A stretch of 64,000 nt of DNA from Streptococcus sp. SN-1 (GCF_041154385.1 NZ_AP028929.1:1550001-1614000); one strand, 5' to 3'. Numbered from the stretch's first letter, positions 23,963 to 36,336 are shown. Notes: a model not told the origin generated them from the sequence alone. Numbers and translations: made by a program.

Positions 23963-26755
23963 TTATTTCTCTTCAAATCCTTCTGCAACTGCTTCCGCAA
24001 AGTTTTCTTCTACGATGCTTGCACAGTGGTCACAGATGACTGCGTGGTAGCTACGCTCTGCTGTTGTTGGGTCAATGCGACGGCAACGGTCACATACTTG
24101 GCCTGCAGCGCGTTCAACTGTGAAGGCTACATCTTCGAAGCTAACGGCAGCTTCTGGAGCTGGTCCTTCTGCGATGGTCAATTCAGACACAATCAAAAGT
24201 TGAGCTACATTGCTGTTTACTGCTTCGAGTAGAGTTTTCACAACTTCATTTGGATAAACTGTCAAGTGTGCTTCAAGCGATTTCCCGATAACTTTGGCAT
24301 TACGCGCTTCTTCCAAGGCTTTTTGAGCTTGTCCACGGAAGTCCATGAAGGCTGCCCATGTATCCAAGACTTCTTCTTGATTAGCAAAAGTTTCCGCTTC
24401 TGGCAATTCTGACAATTGAACGAAGTCTTCAGCTTCAAACTCAAGATATGACCAGATTTCCTCTGCTGTGTGAGGAAGGATTGGTGTCAAGAGTTTGGTG
24501 ATTTTCACAAGAATGTCATAGAAGACAGTCTGCATTTGACGGCGTTCCAATGATTTGGCACCTTCGATGTAAACAACATCTTTAGCAAAATCAAGGTAAA
24601 AGGCTGATAAATCAACGTTGATAAAGTTCACCAAGGCCTTGTAGATTGTCAAGAATTCAAAGTTTGCGTAGGCATCACGAATGGTCTTGACAAGCTGGTT
24701 AAAGCGAATCGTCATGTACTTATCAACTGAACGAAGTTCTTCGTAAGCTACTGCATCCTCAGCTGGGTTAAAGTCAGATGTATTGGCAATCAAGAAACGA
24801 AGAGTGTTACGGATCTTGCGGTAAGTTTCAGAAACTTGGCTCAAGATATCCATAGAGATACGCACGTCGTTGCTTGAGTCTACGCTTGTTACCCAGAGAC
24901 GCAAGATTTCTGCACCAAATTGTTTTTCAACATCACTTGGAGCAATGGTATTTCCAAGAGATTTAGACATCTTCTCACCTTTACCGTCAAGGGCAAAACC
25001 TTGTGACAAGATTTGTTTGTAAGGTGCTACGCCATGGTTGGCAACAGATGTGATGAGTGATGAGTTGAACCAACCACGGTACTGGTCAGAACCTTCTAGG
25101 TAAAGGTCTGCTGGGTAAGTCAACTCAGGACGGTTTACTACCACTCCATTCCATGATGAACCTGAGTCAAACCAAACGTCCATGATGTCTGTTTCTTTCT
25201 TGAATTCGCCATTTGGTGAACCTGGATGAGTAAATCCTTCTGGTAAGAGGTCTTTGGCATCACGTTCCCACCAAATGCTTGAACCATGTTCCTCAAATAG
25301 TTGAGCCACATGTTCAATCGTTTCAGCAGTCATGATCGCTGTACCATCTTCAGCGTAGAAAATTGGAAGCGGAACACCCCAAGCACGTTGACGAGAGATA
25401 ACCCAGTCGCCACGGTCACGGATCATATTGTAAAGACGAACTTTACCCCATTCTGAGTGGAATTTCACTTTTTCAATTTCATCCAAGATTTCTTGGCGGA
25501 ATTTAGAAACTGAGGCAAACCATTGTGGTACTGCACGCCAGATGATTGGTTTCTTAGTACGCCAGTCAAATGGATATGAGTGAGAGATTTCTTCTTGGGC
25601 AAGAAGGAGGTTACCAAGTTTTTCAATAACAGTTGGAACTACCTTTTCATAGAATTGACCTTCAAACTCAGGACCAGCATTCTTCATCATGATACCACGT
25701 TCGTCAACAGTGACTGCGACTTCAAGACCATTAGCAATACCGACATTGTAGTCGTCCTCACCAAAACCAGGGGCTGTATGGACAATACCTGTACCAGAGT
25801 CAGTTGTAACGTGGTCACCAAGGATAACGAGTTCATCTACAGCTGTATCCCATGGGTGTTCTGTTACGATGTGGTTCAATTCTTGACCACGGTAAGTTGC
25901 CAAAACTTGAACATCAGCCCAACCAAATTTCTCAGATAAGCTATTCAATAATTCTGCAGCAACGACAAACTTACGAGCTTCACCTGCAGGTTGAACCACG
26001 ACGTAATCAATATCCGCTCCGACAGTCAAACCACGAGAAGCTGTGATAGTAAATGGAGTCGTTGTCCAAACAACGATATAAGTGTCTGTATCAAGGACAC
26101 CTTTGCCATCTTTTACCTTGTTGGCATAGTAAAGGGAAGTTGAAACCAAGTCATGGTATTCAATCTCTGCTTCAGCAAGGGCAGACTCAGATGACCAAGA
26201 CCAGTAAACTGGCTTGGCACCACGGTAGATATAACCCTTGTTAGCCATCTCACCGAAGACACGAATTTGGGCTGCTTCATAGTCAGGAGTCAAGGTCACA
26301 TATGGATTTTCCCAGTCACCAGAAACACCCAAACGTTTGAAGTCTTCACGTTGTTTATCTACTTGTGAAAGAGCGTATTCACGGCAAAGTTTCAAGTACT
26401 CAACCAAGTCCATTTCTTTACGTTTGACACCCTGTTTTGCCAAAACTTGCTCGATTGGCAGACCGTGAGTATCCCAACCTGGAATATAGGGTGCATAAAA
26501 TCCTGACATAGATTTTGAACGAACAATGATATCTTTTGAAATCTTGTTCATAGCATGTCCAACGTGGATATTTCCGTTTGCGTATGGAGGGCCATCATGC
26601 AAGGTGAAATGAGGTTTTCCTTGGTTCAATTCTTGACGACGTTGATAAAGTTTTGCATCTTCCCATTCCTTTTGCCAAACTGGCTCTTTGGTCGGAAGGC
26701 CTGCACGCATTGGGAAAGCTGTTTTCCCAAGATTAAGGGTATCTTTGAGTTTCAT
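23963..26755 (-). CDS. ileS: Isoleucyl-tRNA synthetase
   Basis: 930 aa, bacterial type. HIGH motif as H-V-G-H (about 65-68), K-M-S-K-S (about 595), an editing domain with W-T-T-T-P-F-T-I, and a C-terminal zinc ribbon with two Cys pairs (C-D-R-C and C-D-H-C). Charges tRNA-Ile. Preceded by a T-box leader responding to uncharged tRNA-Ile. Confidence 0.98.
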   Translation of the reverse strand: MKLKDTLNLGKTAFPMRAGLPTKEPVWQKEWEDAKLYQRRQELNQGKPHFTLHDGPPYANGNIHVGHAMNKISKDIIVRSKSMSGFYAPYIPGWDTHGLPIEQVLAKQGVKRKEMDLVEYLKLCREYALSQVDKQREDFKRLGVSGDWENPYVTLTPDYEAAQIRVFGEMANKGYIYRGAKPVYWSWSSESALAEAEIEYHDLVSTSLYYANKVKDGKGVLDTDTYIVVWTTTPFTITASRGLTVGADIDYVVVQPAGEARKFVVAAELLNSLSEKFGWADVQVLATYRGQELNHIVTEHPWDTAVDELVILGDHVTTDSGTGIVHTAPGFGEDDYNVGIANGLEVAVTVDERGIMMKNAGPEFEGQFYEKVVPTVIEKLGNLLLAQEEISHSYPFDWRTKKPIIWRAVPQWFASVSKFRQEILDEIEKVKFHSEWGKVRLYNMIRDRGDWVISRQRAWGVPLPIFYAEDGTAIMTAETIEHVAQLFEEHGSSIWWERDAKDLLPEGFTHPGSPNGEFKKETDIMDVWFDSGSSWNGVVVNRPELTYPADLYLEGSDQYRGWFNSSLITSVANHGVAPYKQILSQGFALDGKGEKMSKSLGNTIAPSDVEKQFGAEILRLWVTSVDSSNDVRISMDILSQVSETYRKIRNTLRFLIANTSDFNPAEDAVAYEELRSVDKYMTIRFNQLVKTIRDAYANFEFLTIYKALVNFINVDLSAFYLDFAKDVVYIEGAKSLERRQMQTVFYDILVKITKLLTPILPHTAEEIWSYLEFEAEDFVQLSELPEAETFANQEEVLDTWAAFMDFRGQAQKALEEARNAKVIGKSLEAHLTVYPNEVVKTLLEAVNSNVAQLLIVSELTIAEGPAPEAAVSFEDVAFTVERAAGQVCDRCRRIDPTTAERSYHAVICDHCASIVEENFAEAVAEGFEEK

Positions 26756-26775
26756 GGTATCTCCTTTATAAATAA

Positions 26776-27003
26776 TAACAAATTAAAAACCACGACTGCC
26801 AAAAAGGACGAAAATCGTGGTACCACCTTTATTCGGAAAAAGATTTAGTCTTTCTCCCTCTTATCCCGTAACGTGGGGAACGTCAAATCTTACTAGCTTC
26901 AGACTTGAGTTTTTGAGAGGATAATCTTATCAATAGGGATTACAGGACTCACACCATCTCCTGCTCGCTGGAAATATAAGGATAAGATATTGTTCTCAGA
27001 ATA
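26776..27003 (-). ncRNA. T-box riboswitch (Ile) leader of ileS
   Basis: On the minus strand the conserved antiterminator T-box GGTGGTACCACG lies at 26816-26827. It is followed by a competing terminator stem CCACGA/TCGTGG and TTTTT (26785-26820). Stem I closes with CTTATC/GATAAG and carries ATC (26938-26940) where the specifier is expected, matching isoleucine. Uncharged tRNA-Ile would stabilise the antiterminator and raise ileS expression. Confidence 0.9.
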
Positions 27004-27007
27004 TTTC

Positions 27008-27889
27008 TTATAAAATTGTAACAGATTCTTGCGGTGCTTCAAATCCTGGTGCTGAATCAAACGTTTCTGTAGCTGGTGATGGACCTGACGGATGCACTGG
27101 AGCTACTTCTGGTTCTTCGTACATTGGACCAACTGGATGAGCAGGCTCTTCTTCAATTTGAGGACTCACTACAGGAGTTGGATTTTCCACTTCCTGTTTA
27201 GCTTGAGCTTCAAATTCAGCCAATTCTTTATTGGCTGCCTCAATACGAGCCTGTAACTCTGTCATTTCTTCTTGAGAAAATTGACGTGTCATATCAATTG
27301 GTTCTTCCTCAATTGGAGCTGGAATCGGTTCTCCAAGTACTTCGCTAACCACTTCTTTAAAGGCTTCATCACTTGTCTGAAGATAAGTAGCTGTTGGACG
27401 AAGAATATCTTCCCAATCTGAAGATTCAACAATAGCCAACTGACTCTCAATTGTAGATTTAAGACGTTGGTGGAAGACACGACTCTTATTCTTCAATTCT
27501 TCGGTTTCAACAGCAACTTTCTTAGCATTATCAGCTGCCTGACGAAGAATTTCATTTGCCTTGTATTTTGCTTCTTCCAATAATCGATGTGCATCCTGTT
27601 CAGCTTGATGAATAATATTATTTGAACGATCGTGTGCTGTTTGTTTCACTCTCTCAGCTGTATCTTGGGCAATCAATACAGACTGGCTCAACGAATCTTT
27701 CATCTCATCAAAGTAAGACAAACGCTCTTCCAAATTTTTAATATGTAAATCCTTATCATGATTAGAACGAACCAAATCTTCATAATCACGAACTACAATA
27801 TCTAAAAATTCATCTACTTCTTCTGGATCAAAACCTCTAAAACGTGTGCTAAAGGTTTTATCTTTGATTTCTAACGATGTAATTGGCAT
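27008..27889 (-). CDS. divIVA: Division-site/polar protein DivIVA
   Basis: 293 aa from the ATG at 27889 (RBS gagga); the open frame begins 4 codons earlier. N-terminal lipid-binding domain with F-R-G-F-D-P-E-E-V-D-E-F-L-D (about 16-30), then long coiled coils (about 30-165), then an acidic Pro/Glu-rich C-terminal tail. Coordinates septal and peripheral wall synthesis in streptococci. Last gene of the ftsA-ftsZ-ylmE-sepF-ylmG-ylmH-divIVA cluster; starts 8 bp after the ylmH stop. Confidence 0.95.
   Translation of the reverse strand: MPITSLEIKDKTFSTRFRGFDPEEVDEFLDIVVRDYEDLVRSNHDKDLHIKNLEERLSYFDEMKDSLSQSVLIAQDTAERVKQTAHDRSNNIIHQAEQDAHRLLEEAKYKANEILRQAADNAKKVAVETEELKNKSRVFHQRLKSTIESQLAIVESSDWEDILRPTATYLQTSDEAFKEVVSEVLGEPIPAPIEEEPIDMTRQFSQEEMTELQARIEAANKELAEFEAQAKQEVENPTPVVSPQIEEEPAHPVGPMYEEPEVAPVHPSGPSPATETFDSAPGFEAPQESVTIL
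27015..27042 (-). promoter_or_regulatory. Probable ileS leader promoter inside the divIVA 3' end
   Basis: TTGAAG (27037-27042), 16 bp, TACAAT (27015-27020) on the minus strand, overlapping the last divIVA codons. Transcription would begin just before the T-box stem I. Confidence 0.5.
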
Positions 27890-27897
27890 ATTTTTCC

Positions 27898-28683
27898 TCA
27901 CTTACTTAATAATAACTGGACGGTTATTTTTTTCTTCTCTTTTTTTGTTTGTCCCTTATCTTGAAGCAATCTCAAGCGCCCAAATTTTCTCACACTAATC
28001 AAGTCTCCAACTTGAACAGTATAATCTGATTTGTCTACCACATGATAATTTACTTGGACAAGTTTCTTTTCAATCAACTGGTTTGCTTGATTTCTAGATA
28101 ATTTTAAAACATTTGATAAAAGAACATCTAATCTAAAACTAGACACGCATAAATCCAGCTCTCTATACTGTTCTAGCTTATCTATTTTCTCGGTGAAAGG
28201 ACGTTCCTCCAGCGAAACGGGTATACGGCCAATTTTCTTTAATCCATCTTGAAAGAGAAGAAGAAACTGCTGATTAATCATAATCTGCGCCCGTTCTTCA
28301 TCTACTAGGATATCTCCAAAAAGTTTCCGTTCAATCCCTAATTGATTGATGACTGTCCCTAAAATCTTAGCATGCGTTAAGTGTTCAAATTTATTGGAAT
28401 ACACAATTTCCTGGAGAGACATTTCAAAATCTGAAAACTCTGGCTGGAAATAATCTGGGTATAATAAAACTCGAACATACTCACTTGAGACGAATTCCCC
28501 ACTACTGCTACAAGCAAGACCATAGGTTTTGGCCAAAATCTTTAATAGCTTCTCCTGATGAGGATTGATAAAAGGAGTTAAAAAAGGAGCATAGCTATCT
28601 TCTACCTTTTTTATCCATTCCATTCCCTTATCAAGAAATGGACGATCTTCTATGGAGAAATGCTGGTAAATCCCTTTATTCAT
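27898..28683 (-). CDS. ylmH: S4-domain RNA-binding protein YlmH
   Basis: 261 aa from the ATG at 28683, which overlaps the ylmG stop as ATGA; a longer frame to 28830 runs through ylmG and is rejected. The C-terminal S4 domain (about 180-245) holds R-L-D-V-L-L-S-N-V-L-K-L-S-R-N-Q-A and ends in a Lys-rich tail. YlmH/RqcP-type proteins stabilise peptidyl-tRNA on 50S subunits in ribosome quality control; the link to division is by conserved position. Confidence 0.9.
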   Translation of the reverse strand: MNKGIYQHFSIEDRPFLDKGMEWIKKVEDSYAPFLTPFINPHQEKLLKILAKTYGLACSSSGEFVSSEYVRVLLYPDYFQPEFSDFEMSLQEIVYSNKFEHLTHAKILGTVINQLGIERKLFGDILVDEERAQIMINQQFLLLFQDGLKKIGRIPVSLEERPFTEKIDKLEQYRELDLCVSSFRLDVLLSNVLKLSRNQANQLIEKKLVQVNYHVVDKSDYTVQVGDLISVRKFGRLRLLQDKGQTKKEKKKITVQLLLSK

Positions 28684-28946
28684 CCTATCATCGCCAGAAA
28701 ACGGACTAGGTTTTCTCCTAAAAATCGAATCAAAACAATCGCAACCCAAATAGATAAATCCAGACCTGCTATCTGTAAAGGCAGGCGTTGCAAAGGAGCA
28801 AGCACTGGTTTTACCAATGCTACAATCCAACGACCCAAACTTGATTCATAGGCACCTGGAAACCAAGACATGACAGCAAAGGCTACCAAAATCAGGGAGT
28901 AAATATCCACTGCATTATAAATCATACGAATTAAAAAAATCATCAT
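28680..28946 (-). CDS. ylmG: YggT-family membrane protein YlmG
   Basis: 88 aa with two hydrophobic helices separated by a motif typical of YggT/YlmG: M-S-W-F-P-G-A-Y, then [12 protein letters not shown]. Overlaps sepF upstream by 4 bp and ylmH downstream by 4 bp, so translation is coupled in the cluster. Thought to influence septum or nucleoid placement; mechanism unknown. Confidence 0.9.
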   Translation of the reverse strand: MMIFLIRMIYNAVDIYSLILVAFAVMSWFPGAYESSLGRWIVALVKPVLAPLQRLPLQIAGLDLSIWVAIVLIRFLGENLVRFLAMIG

Positions 28947-29482
28947 CGTACTCTATTTCGTCTCATATCAAAATCAAACTCACCCTGTTGATCTTCATCT
29001 GGTAAACGAATATCTTCAACATTTACAATAACATTCACTGGTGTCAACAGGTACATGGTAGAAGCTACCTTTTTCAAATTTCCAGCTAGAACATGGCAAG
29101 CTCCATCCAGATAATCTAAACAACGACGAGCTTGCACTTCAGTCATATATTGAAAATCAATCAAAATACTTTCGTTTCCTGCTAATAAATCAACAATTTC
29201 TATCGCATCTTCATATTTTCTAGGATAACGAACATCAATTGTTACTTTTTCAGTAGAATGCTGATTTTGCTTTGCTAACTCTTGTTGACGTGCATGCAGT
29301 CTAGTAATATTATTTTCTTTTGTACTACTTGTGCTTGGTGTTTGATTCGTTGAGAGAGCCTTTTCCTGTGTAGAATTTACTGGAGTTAAAATGGGCTCAT
29401 CTCGTTTTTCATTAGGGAGACTTAAATCCTCATCCTCCGTAAAATAATCTATAAATCTATCGAATCTATCTTTTAAAGACAT
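28943..29482 (-). CDS. sepF: Cell-division protein SepF (YlmF)
   Basis: 179 aa. N-terminal amphipathic membrane-targeting start ([14 protein letters not shown]), a disordered Ser/Thr/Gln-rich linker, and a C-terminal SepF core (about 80-165) with [12 protein letters not shown] and L-D-Y-L-D-G-A. Bundles FtsZ filaments and tethers them to the membrane. Confidence 0.95.
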   Translation of the reverse strand: MSLKDRFDRFIDYFTEDEDLSLPNEKRDEPILTPVNSTQEKALSTNQTPSTSSTKENNITRLHARQQELAKQNQHSTEKVTIDVRYPRKYEDAIEIVDLLAGNESILIDFQYMTEVQARRCLDYLDGACHVLAGNLKKVASTMYLLTPVNVIVNVEDIRLPDEDQQGEFDFDMRRNRVR

Positions 29483-29491
29483 GGTTCTCTC

Positions 29492-30163
29492 CTACTTAAA
29501 AAATGCTGTACCTATGCGAACAAAGGTGGAACCGAATTGAATCGCTTCTTTATAATCACGACTCATTCCCATGCTTAAGTCGGTCATAGGGATATTTGGA
29601 ATTTGTTTTTCTTGGATTTCTTTTTGTAAATCTTGGGTCGCCTTGAAAATTTCTTTCAACTGCTCACTGCTAGCCTCAAAAGGTGCCATCGTCATTAAAC
29701 CAACATATTCAATCTTATCTAGTTTGGCTAACTCCGGCAAGACTTCCAATAATTCTTCTCTCGAAAAGCCGTGTTTACTTTCTTCTTTAGAAATATTTAC
29801 TTGAAGGAAACACTTGATGACTCGGTCACTTCTTTTTTGGATTTCCTCTGCTAGCTTTACTGAATCCAATGCATGGAAATAATCAACGTATTGAATGACA
29901 TCTTTCACCTTACGTCTTTGCAAGGTACCAATCAAATGCCAAGTCACATCTCGATCTTTTAAAGCTTGATATTTCTCTAAAAACTTATCTACACGATTTT
30001 CACCGATATGATGAACCCCTAGCGGAAGCAAGGCTTCCGCTGTCGGTACATCTACATACTTGGTAACTGCAATGACAGAGACTGAGCCACTCTCGCGATG
30101 AGAACTCAGACTTGCTTCTGCGACTTCTCGAAAAACACGTTCTGTATTTTCTTTTACATTCAT
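29492..30163 (-). CDS. ylmE: PLP-binding homeostasis protein YlmE (YggS/PROSC)
   Basis: 223 aa, a TIM-barrel type III PLP fold. PLP lysine in V-T-K-Y-V (about 35), G-E-N-R-V near 55, and phosphate-binding S-M-G-M-S-R-D (about 200). It buffers pyridoxal phosphate and is not a racemase. Starts 4 bp after the ftsZ stop; 9 bp before sepF. Confidence 0.93.
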   Translation of the reverse strand: MNVKENTERVFREVAEASLSSHRESGSVSVIAVTKYVDVPTAEALLPLGVHHIGENRVDKFLEKYQALKDRDVTWHLIGTLQRRKVKDVIQYVDYFHALDSVKLAEEIQKRSDRVIKCFLQVNISKEESKHGFSREELLEVLPELAKLDKIEYVGLMTMAPFEASSEQLKEIFKATQDLQKEIQEKQIPNIPMTDLSMGMSRDYKEAIQFGSTFVRIGTAFFK

Positions 30164-30167
30164 TTAC

Positions 30168-31430
<1,263 letters not shown>

Positions 31431-31443
31431 TTATTTTTCCTCT

Positions 31444-32817
31444 TTATTCGTCAAACATGCTTCCGATCAAGCCACGGAAACGATCTGCTAATTTCGGTTT
31501 ATTTTGTGAAGCTTGTTGGAAATCCGCTATTGGTTCTGCGGGAGCCACCGGCTCTACTTCTGGGGTAGGGGCTGGTTGAACAGGCGTTGATTGTACAAAC
31601 TGAGCTGTTTTCTGAATCATTCCACCAAAACTAAGCGGTTGTTGGAATAATCCTTCATCACCCTTGACTGCTCGTTGAGCCAAGAGATGTACTTCTGTCA
31701 ATTGTCCCGCGAATTCTGATAGACTAATCACATGCGCAAAGGCTGGATTACGAATTCCAACTTGGTTTGGAACATAAAGCTTGACACGAACACCAAAAAC
31801 TTCTTGAGCAAGTTCCACAATACCCGGTAAAATAGCGGTTCCACCAATCAAAACAATGCCACCAGGAAGATCCAATAAATGTCTTCTGTCTAAGTCTTGT
31901 TTGATTTGTTCAAAAATATGCTTAATTCGTGCAGAAATAATCTCTGACAAGTAATTTTCTGTTACTTCAACAGGTTCTACTTCCCCGATCACTTCGACTT
32001 GGAATGTTTCTTTACTTGCGAGAGGAGGATAAGCCTCTCCATAGTTTAATTTCAAACCTTCGGCTAGTTTCTGTGATGTCTTCAAGACTTTAGAGATATC
32101 CTTAGTTACATAATCTCCGCCTTCTTGGAGAATATTGGTAAACTGGAGTTCTTGGTTACGGATTGTAGCGACAGTCGTTTGACCTGCCCCCATATCAATC
32201 ACTGTAGCACCAAATTCACGTTCACCTTCGTTCAAAACTGATTGAACCATTGCTAGTGGTGAAATAATGATATTTTCAACCTGAACACCTGTACGTTCAA
32301 CTGTCTTACGCAGATTGTGCAAGATAGTACGAGGACCTGTATAAAGCAAACCACGCATTTCAAGGCGAACCCCCATCATGCCACGTGGGTCACGAATCCC
32401 TTGGAAACCATCCACAATAAATTCTTCAGGAATAAAGGTAATGACTTCACGGTCAGGTGTCATACTCTTTGTCAAAGCTGATTTGACAACATTTTCAACA
32501 TCTTGATCCGTAATTTCCTTGGTATCAGATGTTACTGGAATCATCCCTTGAGTTGGTTCTACTTGCAAAAGATTACCAGGCAAGCCGACATTCACTGACT
32601 TAATCGAAATACCTGCCTTTTCTTCTGCTTGGGAAATAGCTGATTTGATAGCAGTTGCTGCTGCATCAATATCAACAATAATTCCATCCTTTACACCTTT
32701 ACTTTTGGCATTACTCACGCCAATTACATTTAATTCACCATTTCTCTGCTCGGCTACAAGCACCTTGACAGAGCTTGTTCCAATATCTAGACCTGTAAAA
32801 AAGCCTTCTCTAGCCAT
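31444..32817 (-). CDS. ftsA: Actin-like division protein FtsA
   Basis: 457 aa. Actin-fold ATPase with G-L-D-I-G-T-S-S-V-K (about 9-18), phosphate 2 motif I-D-M-G-A-G-Q-T (about 205), adenosine motif G-G-T-A-I-L-P-G (about 332). Pro-rich linker and C-terminal amphipathic helix (F-R-G-L-I-G-S-M-F) for membrane attachment. Links FtsZ to the divisome. Confidence 0.98.
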   Translation of the reverse strand: MAREGFFTGLDIGTSSVKVLVAEQRNGELNVIGVSNAKSKGVKDGIIVDIDAAATAIKSAISQAEEKAGISIKSVNVGLPGNLLQVEPTQGMIPVTSDTKEITDQDVENVVKSALTKSMTPDREVITFIPEEFIVDGFQGIRDPRGMMGVRLEMRGLLYTGPRTILHNLRKTVERTGVQVENIIISPLAMVQSVLNEGEREFGATVIDMGAGQTTVATIRNQELQFTNILQEGGDYVTKDISKVLKTSQKLAEGLKLNYGEAYPPLASKETFQVEVIGEVEPVEVTENYLSEIISARIKHIFEQIKQDLDRRHLLDLPGGIVLIGGTAILPGIVELAQEVFGVRVKLYVPNQVGIRNPAFAHVISLSEFAGQLTEVHLLAQRAVKGDEGLFQQPLSFGGMIQKTAQFVQSTPVQPAPTPEVEPVAPAEPIADFQQASQNKPKLADRFRGLIGSMFDE

Positions 32818-32898
32818 TACATCGCATCCTCTCTATCTTCCAAGTTTCTAACTTCGTAATATTCAATAGCTAAACGTAGGCATAGCTATTCACAGAAT

Positions 32899-32907
32899 AT
32901 TATAACA
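32899..32907 (-). promoter_or_regulatory. Extended -10 promoter upstream of ftsA
   Basis: Minus strand TGTTATAAT (TG-N-TATAAT), about 80 bp before the ftsA start; no good -35, as expected for an extended -10 promoter. Confidence 0.5.
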
Positions 32908-33017
32908 CAAAAAATCTCATCGTGCTCAGTTTTTTCCTAAATTTACCAGCCAATTTTTTAGTTTTTCTGTTCAGAAATTCATTCACTGTAAACTTTGTCA
33001 ACAATCTGTCTATTGTA

Positions 33018-33048
33018 CAAAAAAGAAAGCTCATTTCTAAGCTTTCTT
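33018..33048 (-). terminator. Terminator overlapping the stop of the YwaF-like gene
   Basis: AAAGAAAGCT pairs with AGCTTTCTTT; the stop codon of the gene lies in the loop. TTTTTTG follows on the minus strand. Confidence 0.7.
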
Positions 33049-33741
33049 TGCAATCATTTTTTCTGCTTCTTGGTCTAAAAATAGTTCCAAAATTTTCTTT
33101 GTCAACGTAATCGCCGCTGACAAGGCCAGAGAAACGATTAAATAATTAGCTACTAAGCCATGGTCTCCAACCAATGGTGGTTTTGTCAGGAATCCGTAAT
33201 CTCCACCTGTTACCAAATTGACCACAAAAATCAAGGCATTTAGTCCAAAGGTCATAAGAAAAATTCCTTTCACATCCAGTAATCGCGCATTATACTGTCT
33301 CAAGAGATAAACTAGAGAGTTCCCCAAGAGAGCTAAGTGCCCAAAGATAAAGGACAAAATGGCAATATGGGGGAAAGGATAGGCATCTGGCACTGGATAA
33401 ACAAAGGCTGCTAATGTCCCAAATGTTCCTAGTAATGCAAAATACTGCCTATATTTGGACTGACCAGGAAGCAAGAGCACCACAAACATAGCCATACGGC
33501 AATGGTAAAAAGGTAGGCTTTCTGACAGTGGCATATGGTTGACCCCATACCAAACATAAAGTAGGATTAACTGAACGGCCTGCAAGATTTGGAAAAATCG
33601 TTGGTAAAACTTCTTTTCACGATAACGATAGGCTGTATAAAAAGTTAAGGCTAAGAGCGTAAATAGGCTAACATACCAAAAAATGTCAAATTTGGGTGGC
33701 TCTGTTGCTTGGGTAGTAAAGAAAATATCCCATAAATTCAT
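33037..33741 (-). CDS. TIGR02206/YwaF-family integral membrane protein
   Basis: 234 aa with about six to seven hydrophobic helices. Motif Y-H-C-R-M-A-M (about 80), F-P-H-I-A-I-L-S-F-I-F-G-H (about 124-136), then N-L-V-T-G-G-D-Y-G-F-L-T-K-P (about 185-198): the pattern of the YwaF family of unknown function. Not clearly in an operon: murF ends 94 bp upstream. Confidence 0.75.
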   Translation of the reverse strand: MNLWDIFFTTQATEPPKFDIFWYVSLFTLLALTFYTAYRYREKKFYQRFFQILQAVQLILLYVWYGVNHMPLSESLPFYHCRMAMFVVLLLPGQSKYRQYFALLGTFGTLAAFVYPVPDAYPFPHIAILSFIFGHLALLGNSLVYLLRQYNARLLDVKGIFLMTFGLNALIFVVNLVTGGDYGFLTKPPLVGDHGLVANYLIVSLALSAAITLTKKILELFLDQEAEKMIAKKA

Positions 33742-33835
33742 CTAGTCTTCCTCATGATTCAAAATTTTCCTGCATATTATTATACCATGCTATTTGTCAA
33801 AAATGGATTTAGAAATACGTAAATGTTTGACAAAA

Positions 33836-35209
33836 TCACTTGTTTTCATTTTCTAAACTTTCTACCAACTTGGCTAGATTCATAGAGTTAGAACCTTTTA
33901 GCAAGATTTGGTCATGGGCTCCAAGGCTTTCCTTGACCTGCTTGACTAGGCCTTCAAATTGGTCTTGGTCTTCTGTTTTCTTGAAGTAATAAACGTGGCC
34001 AATTGGGAACATTTGACTGGCCAATTGGGCCAATTCTGCGATATCTTCTCCATAGAAAATCACGGTATCCAGTACATCTGGCGAGAGGCTCAGAATCATC
34101 TGGTTATGGAGTTGGACTGACTGGTCACCTAATTCCTTCATATCTGCTAAGACAGCGATTTTCTTGCCCCCTTCATTGGCTGGAATGGCAGAGAAAGTCT
34201 CTAAGATCAGCTTCATAGCAGTTGGATTGGCATTGTAAACATCTGACAGGATGTCTGCTCCATTGGCTGCTTTCTTCCACTCGGTACGGTTACGCGTCAA
34301 TTCAAGATGTTGGAAGGCCAAACGGATTTGCTCCTCTGAAACTCCTTCTTGCAGGGCAACATAGGATGCAATCATAGCATTGGTGGCATTGTACTTGCCA
34401 GTTACCGGCAAATCAAGGGCTTGTTCCAAGAAATTAGCCTTAAATGTCAGACTATCCTTGCGCTCAACCAAGTCTGTGATTTCCAACTCTGCTCCTTGCC
34501 CAAAACGGACCACCTTTTTATCAGTTGGCAAGTAGTCCTCTACAATAGGGTCAGCTGGCGCCAAGAGCAAGGAATTCGAAGCCATGCCATCTGCAATTTG
34601 CAATTTTCCTTTGGCAATTTCCGAACGGTCTTTGAAAAAGGCCAAATGGGCTTCGCCAACCAAGGTCACGATGGCTGTTTTTGGATGAGCCAATTCTGAC
34701 AAGAGATGAATATCTCCCAAGTGATCCTGCCCCATCTCCAAAACCAACTTTTCTGTCCCCTCAGGCATATGGAGAACTGTGTAAGGAAGGCCAATCTCGT
34801 TATTGTAGTTTCCTTGTGTTTTGTAGGTTTTGTAGGTTGTTGAAAGCAAGTGCGCCAACATATCCTTAGTCGTTGTCTTGCCATTTGAACCTGTAACTGC
34901 AAAGACATCAACAGCCGTTTTTTCAAGATAATAGGCAGCTAGTTGTTGAAAGGCAGTCAAAACATCGTCTACTAGAATATAAGGATGATTTGCGACCTCT
35001 TTCTCAGACAAGGTTACTGCTGCACCATTTTCAAAGGCTCTTTCGATAAAGTCATGACCATCACGCGCACCCTTGAGGGGCACAAATAAATCTCCTGTCG
35101 CAATCAAACGACTATCAAACTCAGCTTTTTCTAACTGAGTGTCCTCAAAGATGCTGATATCATTTTTAGCTCCTACAACTTGGGCCACTTCATGGATTGT
35201 TAATTTCAT
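33836..35209 (-). CDS. murF: UDP-MurNAc-tripeptide:D-Ala-D-Ala ligase MurF
   Basis: 457 aa. ATP-binding G-S-N-G-K-T-T-T-K-D (about 107-116), Mur-ligase central motif E-M-G-Q-D-H-L-G-D-I (about 160), C-terminal Y-N-A-N-P-T-A-M (about 320). Completes the cytoplasmic peptidoglycan pentapeptide. Lies 83 bp downstream of ddl, which makes its D-Ala-D-Ala substrate. Confidence 0.97.
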   Translation of the reverse strand: MKLTIHEVAQVVGAKNDISIFEDTQLEKAEFDSRLIATGDLFVPLKGARDGHDFIERAFENGAAVTLSEKEVANHPYILVDDVLTAFQQLAAYYLEKTAVDVFAVTGSNGKTTTKDMLAHLLSTTYKTYKTQGNYNNEIGLPYTVLHMPEGTEKLVLEMGQDHLGDIHLLSELAHPKTAIVTLVGEAHLAFFKDRSEIAKGKLQIADGMASNSLLLAPADPIVEDYLPTDKKVVRFGQGAELEITDLVERKDSLTFKANFLEQALDLPVTGKYNATNAMIASYVALQEGVSEEQIRLAFQHLELTRNRTEWKKAANGADILSDVYNANPTAMKLILETFSAIPANEGGKKIAVLADMKELGDQSVQLHNQMILSLSPDVLDTVIFYGEDIAELAQLASQMFPIGHVYYFKKTEDQDQFEGLVKQVKESLGAHDQILLKGSNSMNLAKLVESLENENK

Positions 35210-35292
35210 TTCTACTCCTTTAAAAAGGGTCGAAGTCCGAGAACTCTAATCATCTTACAGTGATGGTTCTGGCTTCTACCCTCTCTTTCATT

Positions 35293-36336
35293 TTATAGCA
35301 AATGCGCTTCGCGCTGGTCAAAACTTTCCTTGGCAAGGTCAACCAGTCGCTCGATTAAATCTGGGTAGGTGATCCCCATATTGTCCCAAAGTAGTGGATA
35401 CATTGACCACTGGGTGAAACCTGGCATGGTATTGAGCTCATTTAGGAAAATCTCTCCCTTATCTGTATAGAAGAAATCGCAACGAGAGAGACCGAGGCCA
35501 CCAATAGCACGAAAGGCCGTTTCTGCATTTTGACGCATGACAGCTACCACATCATCACTGATTTTGGCAGGAATATCCATGGTAATCTTGTTATCAATAT
35601 ACTTGGCATCGTAGTCATAAAAGGCAACATCCTTGACAACTTCTCCTGGTAGCGTGCTTTTGACATCGTAGTTGCCTAGTAGACCAACCTCGATTTCACG
35701 GGCATTTACCCCTTGCTCTACCAAGACACGGCTGTCATATTGGAAGGCAAGTTCCAAAGCCTGACGAAGTTCTTCTTGATTTTCAGACTTAGAAATACCG
35801 ACACTAGACCCCATGTTTGACGGCTTAGTGAAGACTGGATAAGTCAATTTTTCTTCCACTTCAGCGATTTTAGCAGTCACATCATCGCCTTCAACGATAG
35901 CCACATAAGGAACTTGGGCAATACCAGCAGATTCTAAAACACGCTTGGTCGTGATTTTATCCATGGCAAGACTAGATGACAAGATATTACAGCCGACATA
36001 AGGCATTTTCAAAACTTCAAGGAAACCTTGAACAGAGCCATCTTCTCCCATCGGACCGTGAAGAACTGGAAAGACAACTGCCCCTTCTTCGTAGATGGCA
36101 CTTGGTACAACTTTCTTATCCCAATCAATGGTCGCATTGGTCATGAGACGGTCCTCTTGACCTGGAGTCTGACTAAATTCCTGCGTTTTGATAAAGTCAC
36201 CTGACTGACTGATGAAGAAAGTCTTGACTGTGAAACGGTCGTAGTTAACCGCACGCATGACACTCTCAGCTGAAAGGACAGAGACTTCACGCTCTGCACT
36301 ACGTCCACCATATAAAAGAATAATCGTTTGTTTCAT
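35293..36336 (-). CDS. ddl: D-alanine-D-alanine ligase
   Basis: 347 aa. [10 protein letters not shown] (about 10-19), ATP-grasp motif [11 protein letters not shown] (about 169-179), C-terminal [10 protein letters not shown] (about 310). Begins after the recR terminator and likely has its own promoter. Close linkage to pbp2b is known to make ddl alleles hitchhike in pneumococci. Confidence 0.97.
   Translation of the reverse strand: MKQTIILLYGGRSAEREVSVLSAESVMRAVNYDRFTVKTFFISQSGDFIKTQEFSQTPGQEDRLMTNATIDWDKKVVPSAIYEEGAVVFPVLHGPMGEDGSVQGFLEVLKMPYVGCNILSSSLAMDKITTKRVLESAGIAQVPYVAIVEGDDVTAKIAEVEEKLTYPVFTKPSNMGSSVGISKSENQEELRQALELAFQYDSRVLVEQGVNAREIEVGLLGNYDVKSTLPGEVVKDVAFYDYDAKYIDNKITMDIPAKISDDVVAVMRQNAETAFRAIGGLGLSRCDFFYTDKGEIFLNELNTMPGFTQWSMYPLLWDNMGITYPDLIERLVDLAKESFDQREAHLL

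Noticed and set aside
28684..28830. 49-residue N-terminal extension of YlmH
   Set aside because: It lies wholly inside ylmG in another frame; the ATG at 28683 overlaps the ylmG stop as ATGA and matches the family N-terminus.
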